The notes under the pieces: generated by a model
Databases searched by the model: none
What the model was told of the DNA's origin: nothing
The model's input: the letters and a program-made list of their open reading frames with translations, nothing else
Origin: Lysobacteraceae bacterium 2PB
GTDB taxonomy: Bacteria > Pseudomonadota > Gammaproteobacteria > Xanthomonadales > Xanthomonadaceae
Direction of reading: 5' to 3'
Assembly (NCBI GenBank): GCA_005502915.1
Contig: SCMT01000002.1
Location: forward strand, 62,001 to 126,000
Length of the DNA stretch: 64,000 nt
Made by a program: the position numbers and the translations under genes
Shown here: positions 9,861 through 20,414 of the stretch, one piece after another
Numbering within the stretch: the stretch's first letter is position 1
Layout of the letters: each line of letters opens with the position of its first letter

Positions 9861-10470
9861 GGCTTCCCCGACTGTGCAAGTTGGGTAATTACCCGACACC
9901 CGGGCCTCGGCAGTGGTGGTTACGCGGCGAGTGTGTCGGGTTCGTTTTCGGACGGAAAGAAGACCAGGACACCCACAATTCCTCATTGGTGTCCCGGTCA
10001 GACATCCGTAGTCTGAATTCCAGGGCTTTGTCGAAGACCGGTGCAAAGACCGGGACACCCACAATTCCTGGGAGAAAGACGGGGACACCCGCAAATAAGG
10101 CTTCCCCGACAGCCGGCCGAGCGGTTCCCTGACCCCGGCCAAACGGAAGACCGGGAGGGAAGGCCGGGACACCCACAACAGACATAAACAGAAGACCGGG
10201 ACACCCACAATTCCTCACCAGTGTCCCGGTCAGACATCAGCAGTCTGAATTTCAAGGCTTTTTAACTAGAGTTTTCGGTATCCCCCGCCGCCCGAAAAAG
10301 ACCAAGACCGGGACACCCACAACTAAGCACACAACTAAGCACAAGAAAGAAGACCGGGACACCCACAATTCCTCGCCCCAGTGAGTGTCCCGGTTCGGTT
10401 CTGCATCCGCAATCTGCATTTCAAGGCTTTTTTAACTAGGGTTTTCAGTACTCCCCCACTGCCCGAAAAC
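9840..10470. repeat. REP-like palindromic repeat cluster left of the RAYT gene
   Basis: Eight copies of a 17-base unit close to GACCGGGACACCCACAA lie at about 9840, 9962, 10048, 10078, 10162, 10194, 10306 and 10352. Several are followed after about 10-15 bases by the reverse complement of its first half (9988-9999, 10221-10231, 10384-10395), giving hairpins. A larger unit is also repeated: 10191-10300 and 10349-10470 are diverged copies (hairpin, CAGACATC-like stretch, TTTCAAGGCTTTTT, GCCCGAAAA), and 9959-10029 is a partial third copy. The stretch from 9861 to 10524 holds no credible gene. The arrangement next to a RAYT gene matches REP sequences mobilised by such enzymes. Confidence 0.85.
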
Positions 10471-10524
10471 ACCCCGCGCAGGCGCCATCCTCCCTTTCGG
10501 GCCAAGGTCGCCTTCTGTGATCTC

Positions 10525-11481
10525 TCAACCCAGATTCATCGCCAGCCGCAGACCTTTCATCCAGCGCTGTCCGAGCCGCTCCGCAAGCGCGATCAAGTCC
10601 TGCGCGGAGCCGGCGACGCGATGCCAACCGCTGCCGAAGGCGCCGACCCGTGCTGCCCAACGCGCGGCGTCATGATCGATGACGTCCAGGATCGCGGGCG
10701 TATTGCGCTTGATCCGTCCGCGCTTTCCGGATGCGAGCTGGCGGCCAGTCCAATCGAGGATCTGCAGATAGTCGGCAGTCGTCAGCGCGAGTGATACTTG
10801 CAGGCTGCTGATGATCGGTCTGATCGGCTGCGAGAGCTGGGTCGGTTCGATGGTCGCGGCTGCGATGCGTTCGGCGATGCTCGTATGCGCGGAGCGTTCC
10901 AGCGTGTCCGCCATGCCCGCGCGGATCGGATTGAGGTCGACATAGGCCATCGCGGCAAGCAGGGCCCGCTCGTCGCAGAGTGCCTGGCACTTGTAGCGGC
11001 CTTCCCAGAATCGCCCCTTGCAGCCATCTTCGCGGTTCGCGCGGCGTGCGATGGGCTCGACCAGGCAGCGCATCAGCCAGGAGAGACTGCCGAGGCGCTG
11101 CCGCAGCAGGCCGATGCGCTCGGGGTCGGAGAGCAGGCGCTGGCACTTGTGCTCCACGGCCGCATCGCCATCTTCGCGCGGCGGGAAGAGTCTGACCCAG
11201 CGTGATGCGACTTCGTCATCGCGCCATGTCGCGGCGACACCGGGATCGATGCGCAGCACCAGGTGAAGGTGGTTGCTCATCACCGCGTACGCATCGATCG
11301 CGACCGCGAAGCATTCGCCGATCAGCCGGATGCGGGATTCGATCCAGGCCTTGCGATGCTCGAAGCTCTGCCCGGTGTACCGGTCGACGCCGCAGAGGAA
11401 CGCACGCCGCACACACCGCTGGACGCAGTGATAAGCGCCAGCGGCATCGGGAGGAGCAATATGGGATCGGGGGCGAGCCAT
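10525..11481 (-). CDS. REP-associated tyrosine transposase (RAYT, Y1 family)
   Basis: Protein of 318 residues related to IS200/IS605 TnpA. The HUH metal-binding motif is present as SNHLHLVLR (about residues 68-76). A later conserved stretch AYVDLNPIRAG supplies the probable catalytic tyrosine. N-terminal motifs AYHCVQRCVRRAFLCG and the basic FWEGRYKCQ segment are typical of the group. RAYTs are single-copy, domesticated-looking transposases that nick and join single-stranded DNA at REP palindromes. The gene is bordered on both sides by copies of one repeat (cluster 9840-10470 and one inverted copy at 11557-11572), so the repeats are its likely substrate. No terminal inverted repeats or target duplication of a classical insertion sequence were seen. 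The reading frame is intact. Confidence 0.9.
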   Translation of the reverse strand: MARPRSHIAPPDAAGAYHCVQRCVRRAFLCGVDRYTGQSFEHRKAWIESRIRLIGECFAVAIDAYAVMSNHLHLVLRIDPGVAATWRDDEVASRWVRLFPPREDGDAAVEHKCQRLLSDPERIGLLRQRLGSLSWLMRCLVEPIARRANREDGCKGRFWEGRYKCQALCDERALLAAMAYVDLNPIRAGMADTLERSAHTSIAERIAAATIEPTQLSQPIRPIISSLQVSLALTTADYLQILDWTGRQLASGKRGRIKRNTPAILDVIDHDAARWAARVGAFGSGWHRVAGSAQDLIALAERLGQRWMKGLRLAMNLG

Positions 11482-11556
11482 GCGGCAAAGCGTGGCCGAT
11501 CTTCAGGTGCAGGCGTGTCAGGGAAATCGCCGGTGAGGTGTCGGAAAAATCTGATT

Positions 11557-11572
11557 CGTGGGTGTCCCCGAT
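11557..11572 (-). repeat. Inverted copy of the REP unit right of the RAYT gene
   Basis: The sequence CGTGGGTGTCCCCGAT is the reverse complement of the unit found eight times on the other side of the transposase gene, with two or three changes. It lies about 75 bases upstream of the RAYT start and is followed by an A-rich stretch. The RAYT gene is thus bracketed by repeats in opposite orientation. Confidence 0.7.
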
Positions 11573-11584
11573 TAAAAAAGAAAA

Positions 11585-11788
11585 TCACCCCGGACCGCGA
11601 TCCCGCACCGTGTAGCCTGCCTGCGCGATGGCGTCGGCGACGGCGTCGGGCAGCGCCTGGCCTTCGACGGTGACCACCCCCTGCGGGAGGTCGACATCGA
11701 CGCGGGCGTCGGGGTCGAGGGTGTGGATCGCGCGGGTGATGGCGCGGACGCAGTGTCCGCAGGTCATGCCTTCGACATCGAATTTCAT
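11585..11788 (-). CDS. copZ: Heavy-metal-associated (HMA) copper chaperone
   Basis: Small protein of 67 residues consisting of a single HMA ferredoxin-like domain. The metal-binding motif is GMTCGHC with cysteines 10 and 13, as in CopZ/Atx1 chaperones that bind Cu(I) and hand it to P1B-type ATPases. The start at 11788 is preceded by GCGAGGA, a good ribosome binding site, and gives the usual CopZ length; an upstream extension in frame would be repeat-like and lacks homology. It is divergent from the copA ATPase gene, with 158 bases between them that carry two MerR-type operator candidates. Cytoplasmic Cu(I) delivery is inferred from family and context; other soft metals are not excluded. Confidence 0.9.
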   Translation of the reverse strand: MKFDVEGMTCGHCVRAITRAIHTLDPDARVDVDLPQGVVTVEGQALPDAVADAIAQAGYTVRDRGPG

Positions 11789-11854
11789 GGGGTCCTCGCT
11801 GGGGAGTGTGAATGGACGCCGGCAGGTCGCCGGCCCGTGCAGCGTCGGGCCTGC

Positions 11855-11871
11855 CCCTGTGTCAGGGTCAA
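11855..11871 (-). promoter_or_regulatory. Candidate CueR-type operator/promoter for the chaperone gene
   Basis: On the minus strand a TTGACC -35-like hexamer (plus positions 11866-11871) overlaps a perfect dyad CCCTG-ACA-CAGGG (11855-11867). This is the layout expected of a MerR-family operator between -35 and -10, but the -10 hexamer is not convincing. It lies about 70 bases upstream of the chaperone start. Confidence 0.4.
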
Positions 11872-11888
11872 GCGGTCGCGTGGCGGGC

Positions 11889-11919
11889 TTGACCTTGCCA
11901 TGATGGCAGGGTCGACGCT
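11889..11919 (+). promoter_or_regulatory. Candidate CueR-type operator/promoter for copA
   Basis: TTGACC (11889-11894) is followed by the near-perfect dyad ACCTTGCC-ATGAT-GGCAGGGT (11892-11912), which resembles the CueR box, and by GACGCT at a spacing of 19 bases. Overlong 19-20 base spacers are the hallmark of MerR-regulated promoters. It lies about 30 bases upstream of the copA start, and a CueR-type regulator is encoded directly downstream of copA. Confidence 0.55.
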
Positions 11920-11946
11920 GGTCGCGGACCCGAACCGGAGACCGCC

Positions 11947-14424
<2,478 letters not shown>

Positions 14425-14434
14425 GGTTGCCGCC

Positions 14435-14902
14435 ATGCCAGCACGTTCCCCTCGCGCCCCGCGTCCCGAACTCGCCGAAGCCCGCGGCCAGGGCCTGCAC
14501 AACATCGGCGAAGCGGCGACGGCCACCGGCGTCAGCCAGAAGATGATCCGCCACTACGAAAGCATCGGGCTGATGCCCGAGGTCGGCCGCACCTTCGCCG
14601 GGTATCGCCTGTACGCCGAGGCGGACCTGCATCGGCTGCGCTTCATCAAGCGGGCGCGCGACCTCGGCTTTTCGATCAAACAGATCGAAGCGCTGCTGGG
14701 CCTGTGGGACGACCGCTCGCGGGCCAGCGCCGAAGTGAAGGCGATGGCCCGCGCGCATTCGCGCGAGCTGGGCGAGAAGATCGCGCAGATGCAGGCCATG
14801 CAGCGCACGCTCGACGCGCTGGCGACGCGTTGCCATGGCGACGACCGTCCCGATTGCCCGATCCTCGACGACCTGGCCGACGGGGTGTCGTCGTCCGCCT
14901 GA
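14435..14902 (+). CDS. cueR: Cu(I)-responsive MerR-family regulator
   Basis: Protein of 155 residues with an N-terminal MerR winged helix (NIGEAATATGVSQKMIRHYE), a dimerisation coiled coil and the C-terminal metal loop CHGDDRPDCPILDD. The two cysteines, 133 and 141, are eight residues apart as in E. coli CueR (112 and 120), which marks a sensor of monovalent copper, silver or gold. A 20-residue N-terminal extension before the HTH is longer than in E. coli. The ATG at 14435 is preceded by GAGGTTG and lies 10 bases after copA, so the two are probably one transcript. It should act on the dyads between the chaperone and copA. Confidence 0.93.
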   Translation: MPARSPRAPRPELAEARGQGLHNIGEAATATGVSQKMIRHYESIGLMPEVGRTFAGYRLYAEADLHRLRFIKRARDLGFSIKQIEALLGLWDDRSRASAEVKAMARAHSRELGEKIAQMQAMQRTLDALATRCHGDDRPDCPILDDLADGVSSSA

Positions 14903-14913
14903 TGCGCCGGCCT

Positions 14914-15339
14914 TCAGTCGTCCGCCGTGCCGAACAGCAGCCAGCGTTCGGCGTTGGCCTCGTCGCCGAAGATGCGGACATTGATGCCGACGCTGCGGCC
15001 CTGGATCTCGGCGTGCTCCATGGCGGGCAGGAAGGCCGTGGTGGGTTCGATCACCGCGATCCGCTCGAAATGCGCGGCGTCGGCGCTGAACAGGCCGGCC
15101 ATCTCGGCGAGCTCGTCCGGGGTGGCCGGCGTGCCCTTCTTGCGATCCAGCACCAGCAATCTGCGCTCGCCGCGTTCGCGCGCGGTCGCGACGATCTCGC
15201 GCCAGTAGGCGATGCGGACGTCCTGCGCATCGATGCCGCCCGAGACCTGGACCCGCAGGAAGCCGTCGCACGGCGTGAATGACAGCTGGCAGGCCGGTTC
15301 CTGCCTGCGGTCCGTGCTTCCGGGGTGTTCCTTGTCCAT
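14914..15339 (-). CDS. STAS/SpoIIAA-like conserved protein of unknown function
   Basis: Protein of 141 residues, soluble and without a signal peptide. The pattern of strand and helix (GFLRVQVSGGIDAQDVRIAYW, then RRLLVLDRKKGTP, then FERIAVIEP, then a C-terminal NVRIFGDEANAERWLLFG) is like SpoIIAA/STAS-type single-domain proteins, in which a loop residue may be phosphorylated or a lipid bound. The assignment to a fold is by eye. The start at 15339 has a good ribosome binding site (AAGGAAG); earlier in-frame starts lie in non-conserved sequence. It converges on cueR with 11 bases between the stops and is probably monocistronic. Confidence 0.7.
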   Translation of the reverse strand: MDKEHPGSTDRRQEPACQLSFTPCDGFLRVQVSGGIDAQDVRIAYWREIVATARERGERRLLVLDRKKGTPATPDELAEMAGLFSADAAHFERIAVIEPTTAFLPAMEHAEIQGRSVGINVRIFGDEANAERWLLFGTADD

Positions 15340-15493
15340 GGGGCTTCCTTCCGTCGTCGGTGCACAGGATACGCCGCCCGTCGCGTGACCCGCTTCACGG
15401 ACGCCCGGATCGCCTGTGCCATGCTTGCAGCCGTTGGCGCGGGGGGGCGCCCATGGTTCGCACATCGTCCGCAGGCTGCGTCACGGAGATCCC

Positions 15494-16990
15494 ATGTCCA
15501 GACCCCTCGCCGCATTGTCGTTCGTCGCCCTGGCGTGCATCGCGTCGCAGGCCTCGGCGCGCACCTACACCGTCGGTCCGGCGGGCCGCGACTACACCCA
15601 GCTGTCGGCGGTGTTCAACGGCAACGACCTCGCGCCTGGCGACATCGTCGAGGTCGACGGCAACGCCACCTACACCAGCGTGATCGTCGGCGAGGACGAC
15701 GGCGGCGCGCCCGGCAACCCGGTGATCATCCGGTGGAAGCGAGTCGCCGGCGCCAGCCGGCCGGTGATTGCGGGCGGCACGCACAGCATCAAGTTCCAGC
15801 GCTCGAACCATGTCGTGTTCGAAGGCTTCGAAGTGCGCGGCGGCAGCAGCACCTGCGTCTTCAGCGAGGCGCACGACATCACCGTGCGCGACGCCGTGAT
15901 CCACGCCTGCCCGGGCCACGGCATCCTCGGCGCCGACCTCAACTCCGGTTCGTTCACGCTCGAATACAGCGAGGTGTACGACGCCGGCAGCGGCAGCACG
16001 CGCCATCCGATCTACATGCAGTCCGACGAGATGGCCTACCCGGGCTCGGTGTTCCGCATGCGCTACAACTACGTGCACAGCGGCAACGGCGGCAATCTGC
16101 TGAAGAACCGCCACGAGCGCGCCGAGATCCACTCGAACTGGTTCGAAGGTTCGGTCTACCAGGAAATCGAGCTGATCGGTCCGGACTGCGAGACCCAGGC
16201 CAGCGGCTGGACCCGCGCGACGAGACGCGAGGATGCCGAGCTGCTCGACAACGTGATCGTCCACACCTCGGCCAGCTGGCCGCACGCGATCCGCATCGGC
16301 GGCGACCTCAACGGCGCCAGCGACGGCCGCGTGCGCATGGTCGGCAACACCATCCTGTTCGACCGACCCGGCGCGGCCATCGCCGTGTACGTGCAGCTCG
16401 GCGCGGGCAGCGTGGAGATGCACAACAACGCGATCTTCCAGACCGGCGGCGCGGCGCCGGCGATCCTGCGCGAGAACACCACCGCCTCCACGCCGGTGTG
16501 CGCGCCCTACGTCACCACGCCGTGGAGCGGTGCGCGCAGCGTGTTCGGCACGCGCAACTGGGTGCAGTCGACCGCGACCTTCGTCCCGCCGGAATGGACA
16601 TCCACCGTCACCGGCGCCGATCCGCTGTTCCGCGACATCGCGCAGCGGAACCTGCGCCCGTCGCCGGACAGCCCGCTGCGCAATGCCGGCGTGAACCGGC
16701 CGCCGTCGCCGCCCGCCTTCCCGATGCCATGGTCGCTGCCTGCAGTGCGCTACGACCCGCCACCGCGCGCGAAGCTGGCGCCGGGCGATCGTCGCGCGCG
16801 CATCCCGCAGGGCCATTTCACGATGGACATCGGCGCGCTGGAGGAGGTCGACATCGACAGCCTGATCGGGCCGTTCGAGCTGCCCGGTTCGACACCGCTG
16901 CTGCGCCCGAGCCCGTCCGCGACGCCACCGGCGACCCTGGCGCGACCGATGCCGCAGACGCGTCCACCGCGCACCGCACCGTCGCGTTGA
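15494..16990 (+). CDS. Secreted right-handed parallel beta-helix protein
   Basis: Protein of 498 residues with a signal peptide (about 1-22, cut after ASA before RTYTVGP). The mature part starts with the typical opening of pectate-lyase-like beta-helix proteins (YTVGPAGRDYTQLSAVF). Repeated short strands follow, such as SNHVVFEGFEVRGGSS, AHDITVRDAVIHACPGHGI and FRMRYNYVHSGNGGN, which are the stacked coils of a beta-helix. The C-terminal 50 residues are rich in proline and threonine. Such proteins often bind or cleave polysaccharides, but no catalytic set can be named here. It is followed 50 bases later by a small thioredoxin-like gene on the same strand. Confidence 0.8.
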   Translation: MSRPLAALSFVALACIASQASARTYTVGPAGRDYTQLSAVFNGNDLAPGDIVEVDGNATYTSVIVGEDDGGAPGNPVIIRWKRVAGASRPVIAGGTHSIKFQRSNHVVFEGFEVRGGSSTCVFSEAHDITVRDAVIHACPGHGILGADLNSGSFTLEYSEVYDAGSGSTRHPIYMQSDEMAYPGSVFRMRYNYVHSGNGGNLLKNRHERAEIHSNWFEGSVYQEIELIGPDCETQASGWTRATRREDAELLDNVIVHTSASWPHAIRIGGDLNGASDGRVRMVGNTILFDRPGAAIAVYVQLGAGSVEMHNNAIFQTGGAAPAILRENTTASTPVCAPYVTTPWSGARSVFGTRNWVQSTATFVPPEWTSTVTGADPLFRDIAQRNLRPSPDSPLRNAGVNRPPSPPAFPMPWSLPAVRYDPPPRAKLAPGDRRARIPQGHFTMDIGALEEVDIDSLIGPFELPGSTPLLRPSPSATPPATLARPMPQTRPPRTAPSR

Positions 16991-17040
16991 CGGCGGCGAC
17001 AGGCCATCATGCGCGCCTGGCCATTCAGGAGTGCGCATCG

Positions 17041-17364
17041 ATGCCCTGTTCAGCAGAATTCGCCGCAATCGAACCCTCGCGTGCCGAGGTCGATGCCTGG
17101 CCCGGACTGACCGCGATCGAATTCGGTGCGCCGTGGTGCCCGCACTGCATCGGCGCGCAGCCGCTGTTCGAAGCCGCGTTCGCCGCGCGCGCCGACATCC
17201 GTCACCTGAAGATCGAGGATGGCCCGGGCCGCCCGCTCGGCCGTTCGTTCCGCATCAAGCTGTGGCCGACGTTGGTGCTGCTGCGCGACGGCGTGGAAGT
17301 CTCGCGCGTGGTGCGGCCGACGGCGCAGGCGCAGGTCGATGCGGCGATCGCAGCCGCAGGTTGA
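17041..17364 (+). CDS. Thioredoxin-fold protein with CPHC active site
   Basis: Protein of 107 residues covering one thioredoxin fold. The redox motif is WCPHC with cysteines 33 and 36, and the cis-proline region is present as LWPTLVLLRDGVEV. CPHC is the DsbA-type dipeptide, but the protein has no DsbA helical insertion and no signal peptide, so it resembles cytoplasmic thioredoxin-family proteins annotated in many proteobacteria. It may serve as a thiol oxidoreductase; the substrate is unknown. The ATG at 17041 follows AGGAG with a suitable gap. Confidence 0.88.
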   Translation: MPCSAEFAAIEPSRAEVDAWPGLTAIEFGAPWCPHCIGAQPLFEAAFAARADIRHLKIEDGPGRPLGRSFRIKLWPTLVLLRDGVEVSRVVRPTAQAQVDAAIAAAG

Positions 17365-17610
17365 CGCGATCGCATGTGAATGTTGTGTTCGATTCAGTGT
17401 GATGAACGCGGCGAAGACGCTGTTTTTCCTGCGGAGCATCACGATTTCGCGCATTGCTTCGCACGAAATGGCGGCGTGTTGGTTAAGCGCGTGTTGCGTT
17501 CATGTTCGCGTCGTGGAATCGATTCATCGCGTCGCTCGCATGGTGTGTCCCGAACGGTTCTTCCCCCGATCCACGAACCGCTCGACATGACCCCTGAATG
17601 GAGAAACGAC

Positions 17611-17967
17611 ATGACCCGTAGCAACCGCGCATCCCTGTCCGCCCTGCTCCTCCTGTCCGCCGCCTGCGCCATGCCGCTGGCCTTCGCCCAGCAGACCACG
17701 CCGCCGACCAGCGAAACCGGTGCGCAGCCGCAGCAGAGCACCGATGCCGCCACGCCGGCCGCGGCGCCGGCGAAGAAGACCTGGGCCGAACTCGATGTGG
17801 ACAAGAACGGTTCGTTGAGCAAGGACGAGGCCAGCAACATCCCCTCGCTGCAGGCCGTCTTCGACCAGGCCGACAGCAACGCCGACGGCGCCCTGACCGG
17901 CGAGGAGTACAAGACCTACCTCGCGTCCAACGGCAAGGGCCAGGCGAAGTCCGACACCCAGCGCTGA
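17611..17967 (+). CDS. Secreted EF-hand protein
   Basis: Protein of 118 residues with a signal peptide (1-26, ending AFA before QQTTPP), a low-complexity linker rich in T, Q, A and P (about 27-55), and two EF-hand loops: DVDKNGSLSKDE (about 62-73) and DSNADGALTGEE (about 87-98). Both have the acidic 1, 3, 5 and 12 positions needed for calcium, so Ca2+ binding in the periplasm is likely. Similar small EF-hand proteins are frequent in Xanthomonadaceae and their partners are unknown. The start at 17611 follows GGAGAAACGAC; an ATG 24 bases upstream in frame gives a longer, less signal-like N terminus. Confidence 0.85.
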   Translation: MTRSNRASLSALLLLSAACAMPLAFAQQTTPPTSETGAQPQQSTDAATPAAAPAKKTWAELDVDKNGSLSKDEASNIPSLQAVFDQADSNADGALTGEEYKTYLASNGKGQAKSDTQR

Positions 17968-18080
17968 TCGCGCACGGCGACATGCATGACCGGCGGGCGA
18001 GCGCGCACCGCCGAGCCACGGTGCGATGCCTAGTTCGATGCGTGGCGCCACTGGCTTCGCCGCTGCGAAGCCGACGGAAA

Positions 18081-18112
18081 ACGGGCGGGCACCGGGACGG
18101 GTGCCCGCCCGT
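18081..18112. terminator. Strong intergenic hairpin terminator
   Basis: ACGGGCGGGCACC (18081-18093) pairs perfectly with GGTGCCCGCCCGT (18100-18112) across a 6-base loop. Read on the minus strand it is followed by TTTTCC, so it can end the trmL transcript; on the plus strand it lies about 110 bases after the EF-hand gene and may act in both directions. Confidence 0.75.
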
Positions 18113-18154
18113 TGTGCATGAGGACGACGGCTTCCGTTTCGGGATGCGCTCGAC

Positions 18155-18622
18155 TCAGGCCGCCGCGCCGGCGAACCCCGCCTGCCGCCAGGCTTCGAAG
18201 ACCACCACCGCCACCGCGTTCGAGAGATTGAGGCTGCGATTGCCCGGCTGCATCGGCAGGCGCAGCCGGTGTTCGTCCGGGATCGACGCCAGCACGGCAT
18301 CGGGCAGGCCGCTGGTCTCGCGGCCGAACAGGAAGGCATCGCCGGGCGCGAACGCGACGCGGTCGTAGCGCGTCGAATTGCGCGTGCTCAGGGCGAACAG
18401 CCGTGTTGGTGCGATCGCCGCCAGCGCCTCGTCGAGCGAATCGTGCACCTGCATCGAGGCGTATTCGTGGTAGTCCAGCCCGGCGCGACGCAGGTGCTTG
18501 TCGTCGATCTCGAAGCCGAGCGGGCGGATCAGGTGCAGGCGCGCGCCGGTGTTCGCGCACAGGCGGATGACGTTGCCGGTGTTCGGCGGAATCTCGGGCT
18601 GGTACAGCAGGACATGGAACAT
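18155..18622 (-). CDS. trmL: tRNA (cytidine/uridine-34-2'-O)-methyltransferase
   Basis: Protein of 155 residues, the usual size of TrmL, a SPOUT-class enzyme that methylates the 2'-O of the wobble base 34 in tRNA-Leu isoacceptors using SAM. The N-terminal YQPEIPPNTGNVIRLCANTG, the central FGRETSGLP and the C-terminal LPMQPGNRSLNLSNAVAVVV are the three SPOUT motifs that form the trefoil-knot SAM pocket. It converges with the EF-hand gene, with a hairpin terminator between. The start at 18622 is the only candidate that keeps the conserved first strand (FHVLLYQPEIP). Confidence 0.96.
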   Translation of the reverse strand: MFHVLLYQPEIPPNTGNVIRLCANTGARLHLIRPLGFEIDDKHLRRAGLDYHEYASMQVHDSLDEALAAIAPTRLFALSTRNSTRYDRVAFAPGDAFLFGRETSGLPDAVLASIPDEHRLRLPMQPGNRSLNLSNAVAVVVFEAWRQAGFAGAAA

Positions 18623-18697
18623 GGCGGCGTGTCGAGCGTGCGCGATTCGTGGCGACGGGTGGCGACATGCTACAGGCCGCGCCGCGTGCCGCGGCGC

Positions 18698-19450
18698 TCA
18701 GCCGCCGAGTGCGCAGGTCGCCAGCGGCGCGCCGGACGCGGCCTGCCATTCGCGCGGATCGGCCGCACGAGGCGCCGATGCGAAGACGATCTCGGCTTCG
18801 AGCTGGTCGCCGCGCGCGTCGCGGATGTTGGTCAGGCCGACGAAGCGGCGCAGCCGCCGCTGGTCGTCGTACTCGACGCGGATCGGGGGCGCGAGTCGCC
18901 CGAGCAGGCCGTCCAGCCGCAGTTCGAAACGATGCGGATCGCCGGCATCGCGCGCCGGCTGGCCGCGGACCTTGAACGACAGGCTGCGGCCGTAGGACGG
19001 CACCGCGAATGCGATCACCTGGGGCTTGCCCGAGGTCGCGGCCGTCCAGTGCCGGCGCAGGTATTCGTCGAATCCCGCGTCCGCGACCAGCGGCCCGCCC
19101 GGTGGCGGCAGCGCGCGCGGCGCGTCGTCCCCGCTCCACACCAGGATGCGGTCGCCCTGCCGGCGCAGGCCCTCGCGGTGGCCGCGCGCATCGATCAGTT
19201 CGAAGTCCGGGGCGAGCGTGGAGCGGCGGTAATCGATCCGCTTGCGCGCGAAGGCACGGCCGTCCGGGCAGCGATACAGCACCAGCCGTTCGACCGGGCG
19301 GTCGCCTTCCTTGCGGATCAGATGGCTCTCGCGATACAGCAGGCGGGACCGGTCGGGGGATCGTGCGTCGCCGTCCACGGCCAGCAGCGTGGCATGGGCG
19401 GGCAGGATGGCGAGCAGGCAGGGCAGGGCGAGGAGGAGTGTCCGGATCAT
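18698..19450 (-). CDS. Exported protein of unknown function
   Basis: Protein of 250 residues with a signal peptide (about 1-20, ending AHA). The mature part has no family I can name: it reads as a mostly beta protein with RLLYRESHLIRKEGDRPVERLVLYRC near the start, GKPQVIAFAVPSYGRSLSFK in the middle and RFVGLTNIRDARG near the end. The pattern of a C-x-DG near the start and a single late cysteine could form a disulfide. It is followed on the same strand by trmL after 75 bases and preceded by an SDR gene 37 bases upstream, so the three may be cotranscribed. Confidence 0.65.
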   Translation of the reverse strand: MIRTLLLALPCLLAILPAHATLLAVDGDARSPDRSRLLYRESHLIRKEGDRPVERLVLYRCPDGRAFARKRIDYRRSTLAPDFELIDARGHREGLRRQGDRILVWSGDDAPRALPPPGGPLVADAGFDEYLRRHWTAATSGKPQVIAFAVPSYGRSLSFKVRGQPARDAGDPHRFELRLDGLLGRLAPPIRVEYDDQRRLRRFVGLTNIRDARGDQLEAEIVFASAPRAADPREWQAASGAPLATCALGG

Positions 19451-19487
19451 GCCCGTGTGTACGGCCGGCCTGGCCCCGCCGGATGCG

Positions 19488-20183
19488 CTACCAGGCCATC
19501 GCTTCGCCGCGCCAGTCGATGAACCGGCCGCTGTCCTCGATGCTGGCGGCGTCGATCACCCGCAGCAGGCCTTCGACCGACTGCGTCGCGGTGATCTGCG
19601 CGCCCGGGCCGCCCATGTCGGTCTGCACCCAGCCCGGGCACAGCGCCAGCACGACGATGCCGCGCGGGCGCAGGGCGTGCGCCAGCTGCACGGTGGCCAT
19701 GTTCTGCGCGGCCTTGCCCATGCAGTAGCCCGGCGAGCGGAACTCGCTGCGGGTGGACAGCGAGGACATCATCGAGGAGATGTTCGCCACGCGCGCGCCG
19801 TCGGCAAGCACCGGCGCCAGGGCCTCGGTCAGCAGCAGCGGACCGATGGCGTTCACCCGCAGGCTGTCTTCGAGCAACGCCTGCGACAGTTGGCCGAAGC
19901 GCTCGCCCGAATGCAGTACGCCGGCGTTGTTGACCAGCAGGTCCAGGCGCTCGCAGACCAGCGGCAGCTCGCGGACCAGCTCGGCGCGCGACTTCTCCTG
20001 CGCCACGTCCAGCGGCAGCACGCGCAGGCGGCCGGGGTATTCGCCGGCCAGGGTGTTCAGTGCCGTGGCCTTGCCCGGATGACGGCAGGTGGCGACGACG
20101 CGGTCGCCGCGCGCCAGCAGCTGGCGGACGCATTCGAGGCCGATGCCGCGGTTCGCGCCGGTGACGAGGGCGTGTCGTGCCAT
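19488..20183 (-). CDS. Short-chain dehydrogenase/reductase (SDR)
   Basis: Protein of 231 residues, classical SDR size. The nucleotide-binding glycine motif is TGANRGIG near the N terminus, followed by LLVNNAG, a catalytic serine in NISSMMSSLS, and the active-site YCMGKAA (YxxxK). It should catalyse an NAD(P)H-linked carbonyl reduction; the substrate cannot be read from the sequence. The resemblance to carbonyl reductases of the C-factor/sniffer type is by eye. The ATG at 20183 follows CAGGAGCACCGC and sits just before the first beta strand; the upstream in-frame proline-rich stretch is not part of the protein. Confidence 0.88.
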   Translation of the reverse strand: MARHALVTGANRGIGLECVRQLLARGDRVVATCRHPGKATALNTLAGEYPGRLRVLPLDVAQEKSRAELVRELPLVCERLDLLVNNAGVLHSGERFGQLSQALLEDSLRVNAIGPLLLTEALAPVLADGARVANISSMMSSLSTRSEFRSPGYCMGKAAQNMATVQLAHALRPRGIVVLALCPGWVQTDMGGPGAQITATQSVEGLLRVIDAASIEDSGRFIDWRGEAMAW

Positions 20184-20414
20184 GCGGTGCTCCTGGGGCG
20201 GGGCGGTCGGGCTGGGGGGCGGGGCAGGGCGGTCGGGCCTGGCAGCCGGGACTTGTGGCCTAGTGCCAGCCCGGGGCCGGATCGCTAGCATGCAACGCTC
20301 GTCGGTCTGTGTCCAAAGCCCGCATGGGGCGCCGCAGGCCGGCGTTTGTCCGTTGCCGCCGCCGCTCCCGTCCGGATCGCGCGGCTGCCCAGATCACGTT
20401 CGCAGGAGATCCGC

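Noticed and set aside
9840-10470. CRISPR array
   Set aside because: Repeat units are 17 bases, irregularly spaced (30-140 bases), palindromic in part and next to a RAYT gene; no cas genes are present.
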